Notes under the pieces: generated by a model
Told to the model about the DNA's origin: nothing
Database searches by the model: none
What the model saw: the letters and a program-made list of their open reading frames with translations, nothing else
In this document: in pieces, positions 52,576 to 60,569 of the stretch
Position numbering within the stretch: the stretch's first letter is position 1
How the letters are laid out: each line of letters starts with the position of its first letter
Position numbers and translations under genes: made by a program
NCBI RefSeq assembly: GCF_009764685.1
Contig: NZ_VHLM01000077.1
Coordinates: 178,037 to 242,036 of the forward strand
Length of the DNA stretch: 64,000 nt
Direction of reading: 5' to 3'
From: Flavobacterium sp. I-STPP5a
GTDB taxonomy: Bacteria; Bacteroidota; Bacteroidia; Flavobacteriales; Flavobacteriaceae

Positions 52576-55326
52576 ATGAGAAAAATTTTATTACTGATCG
52601 CCTTCATAACGGTCTCAATTTCTTTTGCACAAAATATCCGTTTGGAAGGATTGGTTCAGGACAAAACAAAACTGCCGTTGGAAATGGCCAATGTGATGGC
52701 GGTGAACCAAACGACTAAAGCCATGGATGCGTACGCCATAACTACCGATAAAGGAAAGTTTACCTTAAATCTTAAATCCAACACAACTTATGTAATCAAA
52801 CTAAGTTATTTGGGAATGCAAAATAAAGAAGTCACTGTAACAACACTCGCCGAAAATATGGTTCAAAATATTACCATGGAAACAGGTGGTATTGAATTAG
52901 ACGGTGTTGAAATTGTTCGCGAAATGCCAGTTTCCATCAAAGGGGATACGATTGTTTATAATACAGATTCGTTTAAAACAGGTGAAGAGCGCAAGTTGGA
53001 AGACGTATTTAAAAAGCTACCGGGCTTTGAAGTAATGGCTGATGGACAAGTACAAGTTGAAGGAAAAAAAGTGGCTAAGTTGTTTGTAAATGGCAAGCCC
53101 TTTATGGAAGGAGATACGAAACTAGGTTCTAAAAACATTCCATCTGATGCGGTTGATAAGGTGCAAGTACTGCGTAATTTCAACGAAGTATCGCAAATGA
53201 AAGGTCTTGAAAACAACAACGATGATATTGCACTGAACATCAAACTTAAAAAAGGAAAAGATAAGTTTTGGTTTGGTGACGTGAGCGGAGGACTGGCTAA
53301 TGATAAAGGATATCTCTTTAATCCAAAAGTATTTTACTACTCCCCAAAAACAAGTATCAACGCCATTGTGAATTTAAATAATATTGGTGAGGTATCATTG
53401 ACTTCTGCTGATTTTTTCAGGATAACGGGTGGTGCTCGAAATACCATTGGTCGAAGTGGAACTTCTCTTACCTTAAACCGAAATTTCTTTGGACTTTCTG
53501 GTGGTGATAATGTAGCCAAGGCGAGTGACAAATTTGGCGCGTTAAATTTGAATCACTCCGTTTCAAAAAAATGGACTCTGTCTAGTTTTGCAGCCTATTC
53601 TTCTACGTTTAATCAATCTATTACCAATTCAGAACGTGGTATTTTTGAACCGAACACGACCAACATTGCTACTTTAGAAAACAGAAAAAACAGAACAGAT
53701 TCTAAAAACAATGCTTTCATTGCCAAATTTGGTTCAAAGTACAAGGCCAATGATAATTTTCAATTGGATTATGACGCGTTCTTTAGAAAAAATGACCAAC
53801 AAGATGTAGACAACAGTCAAACTAATTTCACCTCTACTTCTAACGGGAATACAGTAACTAATAACAATACCGTAATAGCTTTTCAAAAGCAAGCTCCAGC
53901 ATCGTTCAATCAGAGTTTGAATTTATTTTATACGCAAAATCCAAAGTCTACTTGGGTATTGGAAATGCAACATCAGTACGAGGATGAAGATCCATTTTAC
54001 AATCCGCAACTTTCGGTAAATCCGTATCAAAATGCAAATTCAACAAATCCGAACGATCCAAGTGCTGTTTTTGTAAACGAAAATGCGCTGAATATAGAGC
54101 AAACTCGTTTTGTAAAAACGAATAAGTTAGATGCGAAAATTGATTATTTTTATCAAATTAGCAACAAAAGTATATTGAATGTAACAGCGGGAAATACGAA
54201 TGCTTTTCAGTCGTACAATTCGAGTATCCTGCAAATTCTTCAAGATAATTCAGTAAATCCGGTGGAGCAAGCGGCCTATAATAATGATGTGCGTTATCAG
54301 TTTAACGATGTTTTTTTAGGGCTACATTATAAATTTATAGCGGGTAAGTTTACCTTTAATCCTGGATTTTCTGTGCACCAATACAATACTTCTAATGAGC
54401 AATTTGAAAACCCTTTCAAGCTTAATTTCACTAGAGTATTACCAGATATGTTTGCCCGTTGGGATTTAAAAAAATCTGAAAATTTGACCTATAACTTCAA
54501 TGTTCGTAATGGTTTTAACGATGTAAATGCCTTGGTTGAAGGTTTTATTTTTACCAATTTTAATAGCTTGTCACGAGGAAATGCACAATTAGAAAACTCA
54601 CTTATTACCAGCCATCGATTGAATTATTCTAAATACAACTTGTATAATTTCACTACGATTTTTGCAAACGTAGCGTATACAACTACCAAAGATCCGGTGG
54701 TAAATGGAGTTTCTTTCCAAAGTATTTATTCAACTTCGGACCGTTTGAATTTGGACGCCGAAAATGAAAACTTGAACGGAAATGTATTTTACTCTAAAAG
54801 TTTTAAAAAGTACTATAAATTAACGGCAGGAGTTAATGCAAGTTGGAGTAAGAATTTTGTTTTGAACAGAAGAGTTAGTAACGGAGCAACTCAGGAATTT
54901 ATTCAAGGGATCGAAAATGTAAATCACGGATACAACCTAGCTTTTGCAACGCAGTTTAAAAAATACCCTAATGTAGATTTGGGTTACCGTATTAATTTTT
55001 CGGAGCAAGCTGCCAATCGATTTACAACTCAAACTCCTACAGTAAAATTAAATTATTATTTCTTGAATGGTTTAAATGTCAACTGGGATTATGCATTTAA
55101 TCGTTTTAAAAATGAAACCAACGGCATTACAAACGATTTTAAAATCATGACGGCAAGTTTAAATTACATCAAAAAAGACTCGAAATTTGAATATCGAATT
55201 CAAGCAAACAATTTATTGAACACCAGATCTAGATTGAATAACTCTTTTAGTGTAAATGGTTTTAATGCGAATGAAAGTAGAATTTTGCCTCGCTTTGTAA
55301 CTTTTATTGTAAAGTATAATTTATAG
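52576..55326 (+). CDS. Outer-membrane beta-barrel receptor with carboxypeptidase-like regulatory domain (TonB-dependent-receptor-like)
   Basis: A 916-residue outer-membrane protein: signal peptide MRKILLLIAFITVSISFAQN, a CarboxypepD_reg-like domain (about 22-110), a plug-like domain (about 110-240, DVFKKLPGFEVMADGQVQV and NNDDIALNIKLKKGK) and a long barrel ending VTFIVKYNL. It fits the receptor family that often accompanies GLPGLI proteins. The ligand is not inferable. The ATG at 52504 lies inside the GLPGLI gene; 52576 gives a proper signal peptide. A terminator follows. Confidence 0.9.
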   Translation: MRKILLLIAFITVSISFAQNIRLEGLVQDKTKLPLEMANVMAVNQTTKAMDAYAITTDKGKFTLNLKSNTTYVIKLSYLGMQNKEVTVTTLAENMVQNITMETGGIELDGVEIVREMPVSIKGDTIVYNTDSFKTGEERKLEDVFKKLPGFEVMADGQVQVEGKKVAKLFVNGKPFMEGDTKLGSKNIPSDAVDKVQVLRNFNEVSQMKGLENNNDDIALNIKLKKGKDKFWFGDVSGGLANDKGYLFNPKVFYYSPKTSINAIVNLNNIGEVSLTSADFFRITGGARNTIGRSGTSLTLNRNFFGLSGGDNVAKASDKFGALNLNHSVSKKWTLSSFAAYSSTFNQSITNSERGIFEPNTTNIATLENRKNRTDSKNNAFIAKFGSKYKANDNFQLDYDAFFRKNDQQDVDNSQTNFTSTSNGNTVTNNNTVIAFQKQAPASFNQSLNLFYTQNPKSTWVLEMQHQYEDEDPFYNPQLSVNPYQNANSTNPNDPSAVFVNENALNIEQTRFVKTNKLDAKIDYFYQISNKSILNVTAGNTNAFQSYNSSILQILQDNSVNPVEQAAYNNDVRYQFNDVFLGLHYKFIAGKFTFNPGFSVHQYNTSNEQFENPFKLNFTRVLPDMFARWDLKKSENLTYNFNVRNGFNDVNALVEGFIFTNFNSLSRGNAQLENSLITSHRLNYSKYNLYNFTTIFANVAYTTTKDPVVNGVSFQSIYSTSDRLNLDAENENLNGNVFYSKSFKKYYKLTAGVNASWSKNFVLNRRVSNGATQEFIQGIENVNHGYNLAFATQFKKYPNVDLGYRINFSEQAANRFTTQTPTVKLNYYFLNGLNVNWDYAFNRFKNETNGITNDFKIMTASLNYIKKDSKFEYRIQANNLLNTRSRLNNSFSVNGFNANESRILPRFVTFIVKYNL

Positions 55327-55341
55327 GTCTCATTTCGAACT

Positions 55342-55388
55342 AAAAAAAAAGAGGGGGATTTAGCTATAGTTAATTCCCCTTTTTTTTT
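55342..55388 (+). terminator. Terminator after the receptor gene
   Basis: GGGGATT (55354-55360) pairs with AATTCCCC (55372-55379) around an 11-nt loop, with A9 before and T9 after. The remaining roughly 290 bp to the next gene show no other structure that I can support. Confidence 0.8.
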
Positions 55389-55677
55389 ATGCTGTGTTTT
55401 ATTGTTTTACAATCCAAAAGCAGTTTTAACTGAACCAGTAGAATAAATTTTTGATTCGTTTTTATTAGTGTTGCATCAGTGATTAATTTTGAAATCTTTT
55501 GCTATGTGGTTTGTAATTCTTTTTTTTATGTTTGCAGCATAATATTATTCTTACTATATTTGGGGATTCTTAGCTTTTTCGTGAAAAATGAAAGAGTATG
55601 ATTTAAAATACAAATAGAAAAGTAAATAATTAAATCTAAACTTTAATCACATTCGACTCAAATATTATAAATAAAAT

Positions 55678-56610
55678 ATGAAAATAATAAAACTTGTATT
55701 CATAACAGTTGTTATACTTTGTTGTAGAGGTATTGTTTTTTCACAAACAATTTCGGGAGTGGTTCGAGATTCCCTTAACGATAGACCCATTGGTAACGTT
55801 AATTTTAATTTAATTAAATCTAAAACTGGGTTTTTAAGTAATGATCAGGGATTGTTTCGTTATAAATTGAATAAAGTAGATGGCCTAATGACTGTTTCTT
55901 ATTTAGGATATCAATCGATATCAGTTGACCTATCTAAATATAAGGAGAATAAAGATTATAACGTAAATATTGCGTTATTGCCAGTGCCAATAGAACTTGA
56001 TTCAGTAACTGTGTATGATAAAAAAGTATCATATTCAGTTATAACATTACCAGTAAAAGAGGCATCTACATTCAACCGCAATCTTTTGAAACACAGGGAG
56101 TGTATTTTAATCAATAATAGTTTAGACAAGGATGGGTTTCTAAAAGATATTTCGGTTAATTTTGAGACAAAACACAATAGCTATAAGCAAACCGTTTTAA
56201 CTCATTTTATATTTAATTTCTATGAATACAATGTTTCAACTAATACACCTGGTGATCTTATTGAAGTTGTGAATGTGGTAGGTGAGACAAAAGGCAATTT
56301 TTTTAAAAGATATTTTGACTTAGAAAAGTATAAAATTCCATTTTCTAAAAATGGTGTTTGTGTTAGCTTAATTGTTGTCGAGAGAAATGCTGTAGACAAC
56401 ACAACCGATAGCGATGATCTTAATAACGTATATAAATCTGTCTCGGATTTATTCACTTTTTCTGAGAATGTTTCTAATTTTCAGACCCCATTATGGATAA
56501 AAGGGAATAAATATCCAGATGAGTGGACTAATGACAAATTGAAATATTTGACAAATAATATTATAGGTTGTGATGTTAGTTTGAAAATTAAAGTAAAATC
56601 CCAACGATGA
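55678..56610 (+). CDS. Exported protein with carboxypeptidase-like regulatory domain
   Basis: A 310-residue protein with a signal peptide (to about residue 22, IVFSQ) and a CarboxypepD_reg-like domain (about 23-105: ISGVVRDSLNDRPIGNVNF, YLGYQSISVDLSKY). The remaining 200 residues have no family I recognise and no barrel, so it is a short relative of the SusC/DUF5686-type architectures with only the surface sandwich kept. It lies alone, 350 bp behind the receptor gene and converging with metK. Confidence 0.82.
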   Translation: MKIIKLVFITVVILCCRGIVFSQTISGVVRDSLNDRPIGNVNFNLIKSKTGFLSNDQGLFRYKLNKVDGLMTVSYLGYQSISVDLSKYKENKDYNVNIALLPVPIELDSVTVYDKKVSYSVITLPVKEASTFNRNLLKHRECILINNSLDKDGFLKDISVNFETKHNSYKQTVLTHFIFNFYEYNVSTNTPGDLIEVVNVVGETKGNFFKRYFDLEKYKIPFSKNGVCVSLIVVERNAVDNTTDSDDLNNVYKSVSDLFTFSENVSNFQTPLWIKGNKYPDEWTNDKLKYLTNNIIGCDVSLKIKVKSQR

Positions 56611-56843
56611 ATTCTGATTGAGTTAAAGAGGACTTGATTATTGTTTATCTTTAGAAATTTTAATCTATAAACTAGAAACAAAATAATAACGTATTAGTCA
56701 ATTTTTTTTGGTTAAAACAGATTGATTTATATTCAATATATACCAAGTGAAAGGGGTAATCTATAAAAGGAAGTAGTTGTTTTAGTAATTAGAAAGTGGA
56801 AATTAATTCAGAATTTAAAGGAATAGTTCGTTTATCTAAAATA

Positions 56844-56882
56844 AAAATTGCCATTTCGAAAATTTATCGAAATGGCAATTTT
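56844..56882. terminator. Long bidirectional terminator before metK stop
   Basis: A perfect 16-bp stem, AAAATTGCCATTTCGA (56844-56859) and TCGAAATGGCAATTTT (56867-56882), with a 7-nt loop separates two convergent genes. Confidence 0.9.
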
Positions 56883-56900
56883 AATATGTAAAGATACTTT

Positions 56901-58151
56901 TTACAATCCAAAAGCAGTTTTTATTTGATCTACAAAATCTAATTTTTCCCAAGTAAACAATTCTACTTCAACTGTTTTTGTTAATCCACCTGGAGCAGAG
57001 AAAGTCTTAGTTACGGTTTCTGGAGTACGTCCCATGTGTCCGTAAGCAGCAGTTTCGCTATAAATTGGGTTTCTTAATTTTAATCGTTGTTCGATGAAGT
57101 ACGGACGCATATCAAAAATAGCTTCTACTTTTTTAGCGATTTCACCATTGGTCAAATTCACTTTCGCAGTTCCATAAGTATCAATAAAAATACCCATTGG
57201 CTTAGCCACACCAATAGCGTACGAAACTTGAACCAAAATCTCATCGGCAACACCAGCTGCAACTAAGTTTTTAGCAATATGACGTGTTGCATAAGCAGCA
57301 GAACGGTCTACTTTACTTGGATCTTTTCCAGAGAAAGCACCACCACCGTGAGCTCCTTTTCCGCCGTAAGTATCTACAATGATTTTTCTTCCTGTAAGTC
57401 CAGTATCTCCGTGAGGTCCTCCAATTACGAATTTCCCTGTTGGGTTAATGTGGTACTGAATAGCATCATTAAATAAATGAGCATGCTCCGGATTTTTAGC
57501 AATGATTCTTGGGATCAATATTTCGATAATGTCTTTTTTGATTTTAGCAAGCATAGTAGCTTCTTCGTCAAAATCATCGTGTTGCGTAGAGATAACAATC
57601 GCATCAATACGAGTTGGTTTGTTATCGTCGCTGTATTCTAAAGTTACTTGCGATTTTGCATCAGGACGCAAATACGTAATTTCGTTATTTTCACGACGCA
57701 AAACAGCTAATTCTTGCAATAATTTGTGAGACAAATCAAGTGCCAATGGCATGTAATTTTCAGTCTCGTTAGTTGCATAACCAAACATCATTCCTTGGTC
57801 ACCAGCGCCTTGCTCTTCTTTGCTTGCTCTGTCAACACCTTGATTGATATCAGCAGATTGTTCGTGAATAGCAGAGAGAATACCACATGAATTGGCTTCA
57901 AACATGTATTCACTTTTGGTATAACCAATTTTTCGAATCACTTCACGTGCAATATTTTGCACATCTAAGTATGTATTTGATTTAACCTCACCAGCCAAAA
58001 TAACTTGGCCAGTAGTTACTAAAGTTTCACAAGCTACTTTTGATTCAGCATCAAATGCTAGAAAGTTATCAATTAATGCGTCTGAAATTTGATCTGCAAT
58101 TTTATCTGGATGTCCTTCGCTCACAGATTCTGACGTAAATAAATAAGCCAT
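56901..58151 (-). CDS. metK: S-adenosylmethionine synthetase
   Basis: A 416-residue MetK, making SAM from methionine and [21 protein letters not shown] near the N-terminus, [35 protein letters not shown] and [19 protein letters not shown] are the signature segments. A consensus -7 box lies 172 bp upstream, so the mRNA has a long leader with several hairpins. The methionine-biosynthesis operon with a SAM riboswitch is 1.4 kb away, divergently oriented. Confidence 0.98.
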   Translation of the reverse strand: MAYLFTSESVSEGHPDKIADQISDALIDNFLAFDAESKVACETLVTTGQVILAGEVKSNTYLDVQNIAREVIRKIGYTKSEYMFEANSCGILSAIHEQSADINQGVDRASKEEQGAGDQGMMFGYATNETENYMPLALDLSHKLLQELAVLRRENNEITYLRPDAKSQVTLEYSDDNKPTRIDAIVISTQHDDFDEEATMLAKIKKDIIEILIPRIIAKNPEHAHLFNDAIQYHINPTGKFVIGGPHGDTGLTGRKIIVDTYGGKGAHGGGAFSGKDPSKVDRSAAYATRHIAKNLVAAGVADEILVQVSYAIGVAKPMGIFIDTYGTAKVNLTNGEIAKKVEAIFDMRPYFIEQRLKLRNPIYSETAAYGHMGRTPETVTKTFSAPGGLTKTVEVELFTWEKLDFVDQIKTAFGL

Positions 58152-58322
58152 AAGTTTTATTATTTTATAAAATTAAGCGAGAAAAAATAATTGCTGAAAA
58201 GGTCTAAAGGAGAGTTCCTGCTTTAGCATTTTTTTACTGAAAATTATTCAGTATTCACAATGAATTGATTTCATTATGAAGAGGTTGCAATCAGTTCAAA
58301 TTTTTCCTCTTGTATTTGGGTG

Positions 58323-58330
58323 CAAAGGTA
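58323..58330 (-). promoter_or_regulatory. -7 box of metK, defining a 165-nt leader
   Basis: On the minus strand TACCTTTG, a perfect TAnnTTTG. The expected transcript starts near 58316 and carries hairpins AAGAGG/CCTCTT, ACTGAA/TTCAGT and CTAAAG/CTTTAG before the start codon at 58151. Confidence 0.6.
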
Positions 58331-58441
58331 TGAAACCATTTTGAATTGCATATTAATCTTAACTTTTTTTTACTGTTTTATCTTTTGAAATTATTTATTG
58401 AGTTTTAGTAGAAAAAAAATAAAATTAATAGCAATAAAATT

Positions 58442-58611
58442 TTGCAATTAATTAAACATTTAATATATTTGATAATCAAACAAGAAGAAATGAAATCAAT
58501 TATTTGCAATACGTTTAAGGTCGCACAGGAAAATTCCTGAGGGTTGTTTATTGCATAATTTAAAATAAATTATATAATAAAGCTTCCCAACGTTTGGGGA
58601 GCTTTTTTTTT
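58442..58611 (+). ncRNA. Candidate small RNA unit: promoter to terminator, about 135-nt transcript
   Basis: TTG (58442-58444), exactly 19 nt and TATATTTG (58464-58471) form a full consensus promoter; transcription should start near 58477. A strong terminator (AGCTTCCCAA 58581-58590, TTGGGGAGCT 58594-58603, T9) ends the unit. Inside are a perfect palindrome CAGGAAAATTCCTG (58526-58539) and a 16-codon ORF at 58490-58540 (MKSIICNTFKVAQENS) preceded by AGAAGAA. No larger ORF fits. It may be a regulatory RNA, a leader peptide unit or a remnant. Confidence 0.5.
58579..58611 (+). terminator. Terminator of the candidate small RNA
   Basis: A 10-bp stem with a CGT loop (58581-58603) and nine T. No protein gene of normal size precedes it. 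Confidence 0.88.
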
Positions 58612-58636
58612 AAAATAGCACAAAGAATAAATAGTT

Positions 58637-58780
58637 ATGAATGTAATGAAATGCCAACAAAAAATGAATGCAATAGCGCCTATTTGGGCTGTTGTACTAT
58701 TTGATATATCGTGACCCGAAAGGACAAGTTTAAAAACTAAACCCCTTTTGGATTCGTATCTAAAAGGGGTTTGTTGCTTT
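58637..58780 (+). other. Second terminated segment with a 25-codon ORF
   Basis: A short ORF at 58637-58714 (MNVMKCQQKMNAIAPIWAVV and five more residues, three further Met after the start) is followed by a strong hairpin: AAACCCCTTTT (58739-58749) with AAAAGGGGTTT (58762-58772), then GTTGCTTTT. I found no clear promoter for it. The terminator may belong to read-through from the small RNA upstream, or the ORF may be a leader peptide. The 180 bp beyond it, up to 58962, hold nothing I can name except an AAGGAGG at 58914-58920. Confidence 0.4.
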
Positions 58781-58962
58781 TAGCACTAGTGCAATTTTTA
58801 GAGAATAAAAAAAATAGTATTTGATGAAAGTTTTTTTTAAGATTCGGAACAAAAAAGAATAAAAATACAATAAAAATTAAATCATAGTAAAAACTGGTAT
58901 TGAAGTTGATACTAAGGAGGAAAAATAATCATTACACAATTAATAACTTAAAATGAACAACA

Positions 58963-59175
58963 ATGAAAAACAACAATTATTTTAGCAAAGCAATCCTTTT
59001 AATAAGGCAAGGATTATGGGGGTCAAACAAAAGTAACACTACTGCTCCGGTGGTAAATGAGCTAGTTCATCCTAGATTTGAGATGGATACAAATGATGAT
59101 ATTGCACTTAAAGCAGTGCCAAATTCATTACTTTTTTTAATGTATTCTAAGGAAAATGATGTCCTTTTTATCTAG
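58963..59175 (+). CDS. Small hypothetical protein
   Basis: A 70-residue ORF with an amphipathic start (MKNNNYFSKAILLIRQGLW), a polar middle (NKSNTTAPVVNELVHPRFEM) and a hydrophobic end. I do not recognise it. A perfect Shine-Dalgarno (AAGGAGG) lies 42 bp upstream, too far to serve this ATG. An inverted repeat that could be a terminator (59183-59214) follows the stop. It may be a real small protein or chance. Confidence 0.4.
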   Translation: MKNNNYFSKAILLIRQGLWGSNKSNTTAPVVNELVHPRFEMDTNDDIALKAVPNSLLFLMYSKENDVLFI

Positions 59176-59182
59176 TGATTGC

Positions 59183-59214
59183 AAATGTATTTTAACTTGT
59201 GAGGAAATACATTT
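59183..59214. terminator. Inverted repeat after the 70-codon ORF
   Basis: AAATGTATTT (59183-59192) and AAATACATTT (59205-59214) are perfect complements with a 12-nt spacer. It is AT-only apart from one G-C pair, so termination would be weak. Confidence 0.4.
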
Positions 59215-59226
59215 TAAATTATGGTT

Positions 59227-59280
59227 GCTGTTTTAACGAAGTTTTTGGTCTAAAACGACATATTTCTTTGTTAAAACAGC
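59227..59280. promoter_or_regulatory. 15-nt inverted repeat overlapping the metX promoter
   Basis: GCTGTTTTAACGAAG (59227-59241) and CTTTGTTAAAACAGC (59266-59280) are complementary at 14 of 15 positions. The right arm contains the TTG (-33) of the metX promoter. It could be an operator, or a hairpin ending transcription from upstream. Confidence 0.5.
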
Positions 59281-59300
59281 TTACTTTTTGCATACTTTTG
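59268..59300 (+). promoter_or_regulatory. Promoter of the metX-thrA operon
   Basis: TTG (59268-59270), 22 nt, TACTTTTG (59293-59300). The transcript would start near 59305, giving a leader of about 275 nt that contains the SAM riboswitch. Confidence 0.6.
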
Positions 59301-59404
59301 CGAATACTGCAAAATTAATTTAGTCTAAACTTTGCGGAAAAATTTGCTCAGAATAAAAATTAGTGCTTTATTTGCACTCACAAAGTTCACAACAGTATTG
59401 AAAT

Positions 59405-59508
59405 GTTATAAAGAAAGGCAGAGGGATTAGACCCGATGAAGCCTTAGCAACCCTTCGATTTATCGGAGAAGGTGCTGCATTCTACCACGCTCATCGTGGA
59501 AAGATAAC
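59405..59508 (+). promoter_or_regulatory. SAM-I (S-box) riboswitch aptamer
   Basis: The S-box core is plain: GAGGGATTAGACCCGATGAA (59421-59440), GCAACC (59447-59452), AAGGTGCT (59469-59476) and GAAAGATAAC (59499-59508). P1 is formed by GTTAT (59405-59409) and ATAAC (59504-59508), and a short P4 by CACG/CGTG. S-box RNAs bind SAM and switch off methionine genes. Downstream lies a second AGATAACAC and a CTTTCTTT that can pair with AAAGAAAG at 59410-59417, so the expression platform probably works by alternative pairing; I see no plain terminator before metX. Confidence 0.92.
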
Positions 59509-59581
59509 ACTAAGAATTTGTCTAGATAACACCTAGCTTTCTTTCTAATATTTCCAAACACAAGTCCTAATTATAACAGAT

Positions 59582-60550
59582 TTGAAATTGGAAAATAAAC
59601 CAACAACAATTACATTACACAATTTCACCACGGAGTCAGGTGCAATTTATGCTACTCTAAACTTAAGTTATCAAGTTTTTGGGTTGCCTTTGTATACAGC
59701 TCCCATCGTTTTGGTCAATCATGCGCTAACCGGAAATTCACAGGTTGTGGGCGATAACGGTTGGTGGAATGATTTAATTGGCGCCAACAAAACTATTGAT
59801 ACTACAAAATATACCGTACTTGCTTTTAACGTTCCTGGAAATGGATTTGATGGATCTGTAATTGAAAATTATCTTGATTTTACAGCAAGAGACATTGCTA
59901 GAATTTTTATAAAAGGCCTTCATTTGCTTGAGGTTAAAAATCTCTACGCCATTATTGGAGGTTCTGTGGGTGGCGGAATTGCTTGGGAAATGGTTGCTTT
60001 AGAACCAACAATAACCCAAAAATTAATTCCAATTGCAACCGATTGGAAAGCTACAGACTGGCTTATTGCCAATTGTTTTTTGCAAGAACAAATTCTGAAT
60101 AACTCATCTAAACCAATTCAAGATGCCCGCGCGCATGCGATGTTATGTTATAGAACGCCAGAATCATTTGCGGCAAAATTTCAGCGAACAATTAATGAGG
60201 AGATAGCCATTTTTAATGTTGAAAGTTGGTTGTTGCATCACGGCGAAAAATTGCAACAGCGTTTTCAATTGGCATCCTACAAAATGATGAATCAAGTACT
60301 GAAAACTATTGATATCACTCGCAATCGGTCATCATTTGAAGATACAATCGAAGCTGTAACGGCAGAAATTCACATCATAGCGATCAATTCGGATTTGTTT
60401 TTTACCGCAAGTGAAAACAAAACCACTTTTGAGCAGCTACAAAAATTAAATAAGAAAGTCAGTTACCAAGAAATAGTTTCCATTCTCGGACACGATGCTT
60501 TTTTGATAGAATACAAACAATTACACAATTTGCTTCAAGATTTATTCTAA
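59582..60550 (+). CDS. metX: MetX-like homoserine O-acyltransferase (alpha/beta hydrolase), TTG start
   Basis: A 322-residue alpha/beta-hydrolase-fold protein of the homoserine O-acetyltransferase type: VLVNHALTGNSQV, nucleophile Ser128 in GGSVGGG, Asp271 in NSDLFF and His304 in GHDAF. It is somewhat shorter than standard MetX, so activity is inferred from fold, SAM-riboswitch control and the neighbouring thrA. It would activate homoserine for sulfhydrylation to homocysteine. No ATG is available near the family N-terminus; the frame starts with TTG at 59582 (MKLENK). Confidence 0.85.
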   Translation: MKLENKPTTITLHNFTTESGAIYATLNLSYQVFGLPLYTAPIVLVNHALTGNSQVVGDNGWWNDLIGANKTIDTTKYTVLAFNVPGNGFDGSVIENYLDFTARDIARIFIKGLHLLEVKNLYAIIGGSVGGGIAWEMVALEPTITQKLIPIATDWKATDWLIANCFLQEQILNNSSKPIQDARAHAMLCYRTPESFAAKFQRTINEEIAIFNVESWLLHHGEKLQQRFQLASYKMMNQVLKTIDITRNRSSFEDTIEAVTAEIHIIAINSDLFFTASENKTTFEQLQKLNKKVSYQEIVSILGHDAFLIEYKQLHNLLQDLF

Positions 60551-60569
60551 GCTACAAACACACAACACA

